From Pseudoalteromonas sp. R3 (GTDB lineage Bacteria > Pseudomonadota > Gammaproteobacteria > Enterobacterales > Alteromonadaceae), in NCBI RefSeq assembly GCF_004014715.1, contig NZ_CP034835.1, forward strand, positions 372,001 through 436,000: 64,000 nt of DNA. Direction: 5' to 3'. Positions 59,074 through 64,000 of the stretch are shown here, one piece after another. The translations under genes were made by a program, and so were the position numbers. A model generated the notes under the pieces. The model had not been told where the DNA came from. It ran no database searches and was given only the letters and a program-made list of their open reading frames with translations. Numbering within the stretch: the first letter of the stretch is position 1; each line of letters opens with the position of its first letter.

Positions 59074-60459
59074 TTAAACCAGCAGCCAGGTTGCGGTGCC
59101 CAGGAAGGCGAAAATACCTACAATGTCGGTCACTGTAGTGAGCACCACGCTGCCTGCCAGAGCAGGATCTATGTTCATCCTCTTCAGGATCAAGGGTATG
59201 CTGGCACCGGCAATACCTGCGGCGACCAGGTTCATAAACATTGCAAAAGCGATCACACCACCTAGTACAAAATCCCATTGCCACAGTGCAATTACACCTG
59301 CAATGAGCAGTGACCAGAGCAATCCATTCAAGGCGCCAATGGCAAGCTCTTTACCTAGTAAAAAGCGCTGGTTAGTGGCGTTCACGTGCCCAAGTGCAAT
59401 ACCACGAATAACCAGGGTAAGAGTTTGACTACCGGCAACCCCACCCATACTTGGAACTATGCCATTTAAGACAGCCAGGATTGGCAAAATATCTAGGGTG
59501 CCTTCAAAAAAGCTGGCAACAAAAGCGGCCATCAGCGCTGTAAGCAAGTTGATCCCTAGCCAGATTGAACGGCGCCGGCTACTTTTCCAGACTGGTGCAA
59601 AGGTATCTTCCTCATCGTCAAGGCCCGCCATACTCATCAGGCTATGTTCAGCATCTTCACGAATAACATCAACGATATCATCAATGGTGATACGCCCCAA
59701 CAAGTGTGCGTTATCGTCGACTACCGGGGCAGAGATCCAGTTGTGACGTTCGAACAGCTGAGCTACGTCACTTTCATCCATGGAAATAGGGATAGTCTCA
59801 CGCTCATCGTTCATGAGTTCCTTGACGAGCTTATCTGGCTGACTGGTGAGTAACACACTGATAGACAGGGAACCCAAAAAGCAATTGTCTTTGTCAACAA
59901 CGTACAGATCATCAGTACCAGCAGGGAGGTCACCTTTAAGGCGCAAGTAACGCAAGACAACGTCCAATGACACATCCGGGCGAATAGTCACCGTATCTGT
60001 GTTCATCAGGGCGCCGGCGGAGTGCTCCACATAAGAAAGTGCCTGTGTTGCGCGAGCTCTGTCTTGCGAGTCCATAGCGCCGATAACATCCTGATAAACA
60101 GGATCAGGCAGGCTTCTCAGGACTTCACCAAGATCGTCATCGTCCATGTCCTCGGTTGCCGCAGCAATGAGCTCAGGTTCCATCTTGGCGATGATGCTGA
60201 GTCGTACGTCTTCTGACAGTTCTTCTAATACGTCACCCTGAATATCCGGGTCAACCAACTGCCAAAGTAGGGTTCTGACTTTATGCGGAGAGGACTCCAG
60301 GAGTAATGCGGTGTCGCAGGGCGGAATTTCGGCTAATGTGCGCCTGACTTGAACAAACTGACCACTGTTGAGGGCATTGGTAACTTGCTGTAATAGCTCC
60401 AGTGTGTAGTCTTGTTCAAAAACTTCAGGCATAGGCGTCCCAGATTGGATAGTCGACAA
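59074..60459 (-). CDS. mgtE: Magnesium transporter MgtE
   Basis: Dimeric Mg2+ channel/transporter. The 461 residues follow the family: an N-terminal acidic helical MgtE-N domain (about 15-130, with LLLESSPHKVRTLLWQL), two CBS domains (about 140-265; GRITIDDIVDVIREDAEHS) that sense cytoplasmic Mg2+, and five membrane helices (NGIVPSMGGVAGSQTLTLVIRG carries the pore motif). The last codons lie within an eight-base-pair inverted repeat (59066-59089) without a T run. It lies just upstream of the nitrogen-PTS operon but has its own gap of about 150 bases from ptsO. Confidence 0.95.
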   Translation of the reverse strand: MSTIQSGTPMPEVFEQDYTLELLQQVTNALNSGQFVQVRRTLAEIPPCDTALLLESSPHKVRTLLWQLVDPDIQGDVLEELSEDVRLSIIAKMEPELIAAATEDMDDDDLGEVLRSLPDPVYQDVIGAMDSQDRARATQALSYVEHSAGALMNTDTVTIRPDVSLDVVLRYLRLKGDLPAGTDDLYVVDKDNCFLGSLSISVLLTSQPDKLVKELMNDERETIPISMDESDVAQLFERHNWISAPVVDDNAHLLGRITIDDIVDVIREDAEHSLMSMAGLDDEEDTFAPVWKSSRRRSIWLGINLLTALMAAFVASFFEGTLDILPILAVLNGIVPSMGGVAGSQTLTLVIRGIALGHVNATNQRFLLGKELAIGALNGLLWSLLIAGVIALWQWDFVLGGVIAFAMFMNLVAAGIAGASIPLILKRMNIDPALAGSVVLTTVTDIVGIFAFLGTATWLLV

Positions 60460-60612
60460 TTAAGCTTGTCATGAATGTAAAGCGCATTGATTATAGGCTT
60501 ATGATAATTATAGCTGTTTTAATATCAATTAGTATAACTAAAAAAGCAGTATAAAGTGGTGCTGATGGTTGCTAAGTCACAGGTGGTGCCTGTAGTAAGC
60601 TGGGGGAGAGGG

Positions 60613-60891
60613 TTATTCGGACTCGTTAAATTTATCGTCGATCAGGTTTCCAATTGCTCTCAAAGCTTGTTCGGCATCTGGCCCTTCACACACGACCTTG
60701 ATTTCTTTACCCTGACTACTTTCTAGCAATAGCAGCGCTAATACGCTGTCTCCTTCAGCCTCTTTTTCTCCCTGAAAGAGCATGATATTGGCGTCGAATT
60801 GAGCAGAAAGCTCTGCCAAAACACTGGCTGCACGGGCGTGCAGGCCAAGTTTGTTTTGGATTAAAAAGGTATCTTCAAAGCGTTGTGTCAT
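60613..60891 (-). CDS. ptsO: Nitrogen-PTS phosphocarrier NPr
   Basis: A 92-residue HPr-like carrier of the nitrogen phosphotransfer system, which passes phosphate from EI-Ntr to EIIA-Ntr. The active histidine is His18 in NKLGLHARAAS, and a serine lies in the second conserved region EGDSVLALLLL. It overlaps the rapZ stop by four bases (ATGA), in the standard rpoN-hpf-ptsN-rapZ-ptsO order. Confidence 0.96.
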   Translation of the reverse strand: MTQRFEDTFLIQNKLGLHARAASVLAELSAQFDANIMLFQGEKEAEGDSVLALLLLESSQGKEIKVVCEGPDAEQALRAIGNLIDDKFNESE

Positions 60892-61733
60892 TTTTCTTGT
60901 TCGCGATGATGGATCTTTACATTGCTATGTGTTCGTGCAAAGCGCTCACCTAACGTTTGAGCCAGATAAACAGAGCGGTGTTGACCACCAGTACAGCCAA
61001 TTGAAATGGTCAGGTAGCTGCGGTTATTGCGCTCCAGATGCGGTAACCAGGTTTGCACAAAGGTTTGTATTTGCCAGGTAAACTTTTGCACCAGACTGTG
61101 ACTGGCCAAATAATCAATAACGGGTTTGTCTAGTCCAGTCAAAGGCTTAAGTTCAGGTTCCCAGTGAGGGTTAGGTAGAAAACGAGCATCAAATACGTAA
61201 TCAGCTTCTTTTGGAATACCATGTTTAAAGCCAAAAGATTCAAAGGTGATAATTAATTGTTTGTCTTTTTTACCCAGGATTTTTTCCCGGATCCGCTCTG
61301 CCAACTGGTGAATGCTCATATCTGTGGTATCAATGGTAATGTTGGCGCGACGGATAAGCGGGTCAAGCAGCTCTTTTTCTTTTTTTATTGCTTTGTCCAG
61401 TGACAGATCCGCCAGTGATAGCGGGTGTAGGCGACGTGTTTCAGAAAAGCGACGGATCAGGATTTGGTCTTCACTGTCCAGATAAAAAATATTAGGTTCC
61501 GCAAATCCGGGTAAATATTCCAAAATGTCGTCGAGTTCTTGCTGATCTTTTGGCAGGTTACGTACGTCCACGCTTACGGCAATTTTATCATAGCTGTCTG
61601 ACACACTGCGCACTAAAGCGGGCAGCAGGTTGACAGGGATATTATCGGCGCAGTAGTAACCCAAGTCCTCCAGTACGCGAAGGGCGACCGACTTTCCCGA
61701 GCCAGAACGACCACTGACAATAATTAGCTGCAC
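60888..61733 (-). CDS. rapZ: RNase adapter protein RapZ
   Basis: P-loop protein that binds GlmY/GlmZ small RNAs and directs RNase E to the latter, adjusting glmS expression in E. coli. The 281 residues start with a Walker A motif (GRSGSGKS) and include DVRNLPKDQ, FESFGFKHG and the C-terminal IGCTGGQHRSVYLA. I start it at GTG 61733: the GGAGA site is seven bases upstream, whereas the GTG at 61739 nearly touches the site. This start also gives the family's usual distance to the P-loop. Confidence 0.95.
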   Translation of the reverse strand: MQLIIVSGRSGSGKSVALRVLEDLGYYCADNIPVNLLPALVRSVSDSYDKIAVSVDVRNLPKDQQELDDILEYLPGFAEPNIFYLDSEDQILIRRFSETRRLHPLSLADLSLDKAIKKEKELLDPLIRRANITIDTTDMSIHQLAERIREKILGKKDKQLIITFESFGFKHGIPKEADYVFDARFLPNPHWEPELKPLTGLDKPVIDYLASHSLVQKFTWQIQTFVQTWLPHLERNNRSYLTISIGCTGGQHRSVYLAQTLGERFARTHSNVKIHHREQEK

Positions 61734-61745
61734 AAACACTCTCCG

Positions 61746-62201
61746 TTAGTTGTCAAACTCTTCAATTATCGAGAATAACTCCTGATCATCGTGAGCTTGC
61801 CTGATACGTTTACAAAACACCTTGTTTTTAAGTTTATCAGCGATTGTTGCCAAGGTCTGCAAATGTTGTTGATTTTCTCCTTCCGGTACGATGAGTGCCA
61901 CAAAAATGTCGACGGGTTGATTGTCGATGGCATCAAAGGCAATGCCTTGTTGATTCACGAGGAGCATAGCGACTACTTTATCGATCCCTGAAAGGCGACC
62001 GTGGGGTAATGCAATCCCTTTGCCTATTCCTGTGCTGCCAAGTTTTTCTCTACTGAGTAGGGCATCCAGGATGTCATGGGCATTGCTATCAGGCAGCTGG
62101 CTGTGAGCCAACTCGCTGATGTATTCTAAGATGCGTTTTTTGCTATTAAAAAGGACCGCAGCTTTGCTGCAGTCCTGTGAAATCAATGAGCTTAGTTTCA
62201 T
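61746..62201 (-). CDS. ptsN: Nitrogen-PTS EIIA component PtsN
   Basis: Phosphate acceptor of the nitrogen PTS, which regulates K+ uptake and sigma-54-linked functions. The 151 residues are soluble; the active site is His67 in GIALPHGRL. It lies two bases after hpf and 12 bases before rapZ, in the conserved order. Confidence 0.95.
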   Translation of the reverse strand: MKLSSLISQDCSKAAVLFNSKKRILEYISELAHSQLPDSNAHDILDALLSREKLGSTGIGKGIALPHGRLSGIDKVVAMLLVNQQGIAFDAIDNQPVDIFVALIVPEGENQQHLQTLATIADKLKNKVFCKRIRQAHDDQELFSIIEEFDN

Positions 62202-62203
62202 GA

Positions 62204-62491
62204 TTAGTGTCGAGTTAGCTTCTCTTTGTGCTTAATCACTTGGCGATCAAGCTTATCGATAAGTCCGTCTATTGCGGCATACATATCCCGGTGCTCGGTT
62301 GAGGCGAAGATCTCCCCCCCGTTCACATGTAATGTGGCTTCTGCTTTTTGAATGAGCTTTTCGACATCTAGGATTACATGCACGTTATTGATGTGATCAA
62401 AGTGCCTTTCTAGCTTCGCAAACTTGTTTGTTACATAGTCTCTTAACGAATCGGTGATTTCTACATGTCGACCAGTTAAATTTAGTTGCAT
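62204..62491 (-). CDS. hpf: Ribosome hibernation promoting factor HPF (short form)
   Basis: A 95-residue ribosome-associated factor that stabilises 100S ribosomes in stationary phase. The sequence (MQLNLTGRHVEITDSLRDYV, ATLHVNGGEIFAS, AIDGLIDKLDRQV) follows E. coli HPF closely. I start it at ATG 62491, eight bases after an AAGGA site; the ATG at 62497 is only about two bases from that site. The short form lacks the C-terminal dimerisation domain of long HPF. Confidence 0.96.
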   Translation of the reverse strand: MQLNLTGRHVEITDSLRDYVTNKFAKLERHFDHINNVHVILDVEKLIQKAEATLHVNGGEIFASTEHRDMYAAIDGLIDKLDRQVIKHKEKLTRH

Positions 62492-62516
62492 AAGCATTTT
62501 CCTTCTGTAGTTACGT

Positions 62517-64000
62517 CTAAATCAAGCTTTTACGCTGATTCGACGGTGGGATAGCCAAAGACTCTCGGTATTTGGCAATTGTACGTCTAGCCACTTTGAT
62601 CCCTTGATCTGCCAATACATCCGCAATTTTGCTGTCACTTAATGGCTTAGCTGTGTTTTCTGCGGCAATTAGCTTTTTGATCAATGCTCTGATTGCTGTC
62701 GAAGAGCATTCTCCTCCGTTTTCAGTGCTGACATGGCTTGAGAAGAAATACTTCAACTCATAAATACCGCGTGGCGTGTGCATATACTTTTGCGTTGTTA
62801 CACGTGAAATCGTGGACTCATGCATGTCGACCATTTCGGCCACATCATTGAGTACCATCGGCTTCATTGCCTCGGGGCCATGTTCAAAGAATGCCTGTTG
62901 TTGTTGCACAATGCAATTGGTAACTTTCAATAAAGTTTCATTGCGGCTTTCGAGACTTTTAATAAACCATTTTGCCTCTTGCAAGTGCGAGCGGATAAAC
63001 TGGCTGTCAGTGCTCGACTTTACTGAACGGGACATTGCAGCGTAGTGATCGTTTACTCTGATCTTCGGCATAGAGTCCGGGTTTAGTTCAACAACCCAGC
63101 GACCTTTCACCTTTTTGACCGAAACATCCGGGATTACATAGTCGGCCTCTTCTTGCACTATGCTGGCGGCAGGTTTTGGATTAAGACTGTGGATCAGGGT
63201 CATGACTTCTTTAAGCTCAGCTTCTTTGAGCTTAGTCTTTTTCATCAAAGTTCGGTAGTCACGACTTGCGAGTAGATCGATATGTTCTGTCAGAATTTCT
63301 TTGGTTTGAGAGAGCCAGGGAGTGGCAGAGTCAAACTGATTGAGCTGGATACACAGACACTCTTGCAAGCTGCGCGCAGCAATACCGACGGGATCAAATA
63401 ATTGAACACGTTTTAGTACTGCTTCGACTTCATCCAATTCTATCAGTTCTTCATCATTATCCTGATTCATGCTCTCAACAATGTCTTCGCAGCTGATAGT
63501 CAGCAGACCTGCATCGTCAACGGCTTCGACTATTGCCAGGGCGATGGCCCTGTCAGTTGGACTAAAGGGGGTGAGCTCTAGTTGCCACATCATGTATTCT
63601 TGCAGCGTCTCTGTGGTTTTACCCTGATAGATGGTTTCATCTTCAGGCATAGGGCCTGAGCTGCTTGCCGGGGCGGCACTGATGTACTCATCCCAGGTGA
63701 CGTCCATTGCCAGATCGTCACTCACAGTGTCTTTGTTTAATGCAGCATCGCTGTCTTGTTCGTAGTCACTGACAGCCGAGTCCTCAAAGCTGTCATTATC
63801 ATTGGTCGCATGTTGTTCTAACTCAGTATCCGATTTGGACTGTGTTTCATTATCGTGTGATTCAGACTCACCTTCTTCCACTTCCAACAAAGGATTGCTA
63901 TCAAGCGCTTCTTGGATTTCTTGTTGGAGATCTAGCGTACTCAACTGTAACAGACGAATAGCCTGTTGCAGCTGTGGTGTCATTGTCAGTTGCTGCCCCA
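62517..64000 (-). CDS. rpoN: RNA polymerase sigma-54 factor RpoN (5' end outside window)
   Basis: Sigma-54, which with AAA+ activators transcribes from -24/-12 promoters. The frame is open to the right edge: GQQLT precedes [19 protein letters not shown], the family's region I, so only the first ten or so residues are missing. An acidic linker (about 50-115) is followed by the core-binding region and the C-terminal RpoN box ([20 protein letters not shown]), which recognises the -24 element. It heads the rpoN-hpf-ptsN-rapZ-ptsO cluster. Confidence 0.97.
   Translation of the reverse strand, partial: GQQLTMTPQLQQAIRLLQLSTLDLQQEIQEALDSNPLLEVEEGESESHDNETQSKSDTELEQHATNDNDSFEDSAVSDYEQDSDAALNKDTVSDDLAMDVTWDEYISAAPASSSGPMPEDETIYQGKTTETLQEYMMWQLELTPFSPTDRAIALAIVEAVDDAGLLTISCEDIVESMNQDNDEELIELDEVEAVLKRVQLFDPVGIAARSLQECLCIQLNQFDSATPWLSQTKEILTEHIDLLASRDYRTLMKKTKLKEAELKEVMTLIHSLNPKPAASIVQEEADYVIPDVSVKKVKGRWVVELNPDSMPKIRVNDHYAAMSRSVKSSTDSQFIRSHLQEAKWFIKSLESRNETLLKVTNCIVQQQQAFFEHGPEAMKPMVLNDVAEMVDMHESTISRVTTQKYMHTPRGIYELKYFFSSHVSTENGGECSSTAIRALIKKLIAAENTAKPLSDSKIADVLADQGIKVARRTIAKYRESLAIPPSNQRKSLI

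Noticed and set aside
59066..59089. Eight-base-pair inverted repeat at the end of mgtE as a terminator
   Set aside because: It overlaps the coding sequence and has no T run on either strand, so I mention it only in the mgtE entry.

Overview
The window is a stretch of core chromosome from a marine gammaproteobacterium, most likely Pseudoalteromonas. The 16S gene reads like that genus to me, although I could not run a search. The gene order agrees: gspJKLMN, srkA-dsbA, csrD-mreBCD-maf-rng-yhdP-tldD-pmbA, and rpoN-hpf-ptsN-rapZ-ptsO are all typical neighbourhoods of the order. I see no prophage, insertion sequence, CRISPR array or tRNA gene.

Layout. Positions 1-3956 hold the 3' half of a type II secretion operon (gspJ, cut by the window edge, to gspN). 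Positions 3960-12470 hold a UPF0149 protein, two small unknown genes, ccoG, srkA with two tandem dsbA-type thiol oxidases, trmA, a DUF5610-like protein and murI. A complete rRNA operon (16S-23S-5S, no spacer tRNA) with tandem promoters occupies about 13278-18678. Positions 18974-31350 are metabolic and signalling genes: a TRIC-type channel, comM, an orphan response regulator, an S9 peptidase, a REC-EAL protein, a site-2 protease, two transporters, a UPF0231 protein, a 2OG-Fe(II) oxygenase and a thioesterase. Positions 31365-38480 carry a membrane protein with the tail of a lost paralogue beside it, then uvrA (with a LexA box), a solute-binding protein, yajR and ssb. A small accessory-looking cassette (serine hydrolase, membrane protein, PadR regulator) lies at 38661-41003. 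Positions 41344-59049 hold the csrD-like gene, a PLP enzyme, an exported FGE/SUMF1-domain protein, the mreBCD cell-shape operon and its downstream group, and tldD/pmbA. The right end has mgtE and the nitrogen-PTS operon, with rpoN cut by the edge.

Three conserved genes (trmA, uvrA, yajR) each carry a one-base frameshift at or beside a homopolymer run. In each, adding one base restores a full-length protein of the usual family size. Base-calling errors explain this better than three independent gene losses.

I found no clear new multi-gene system. The parts most worth a second look are the PadR/membrane/serine-hydrolase cassette bracketed by an imperfect direct repeat, the orphan paralogue tail at 31365-31448, the perfect 24-base palindrome between trmA and the DUF5610-like gene, and the coiled-coil/PEGA/FGE protein just upstream of mreB.
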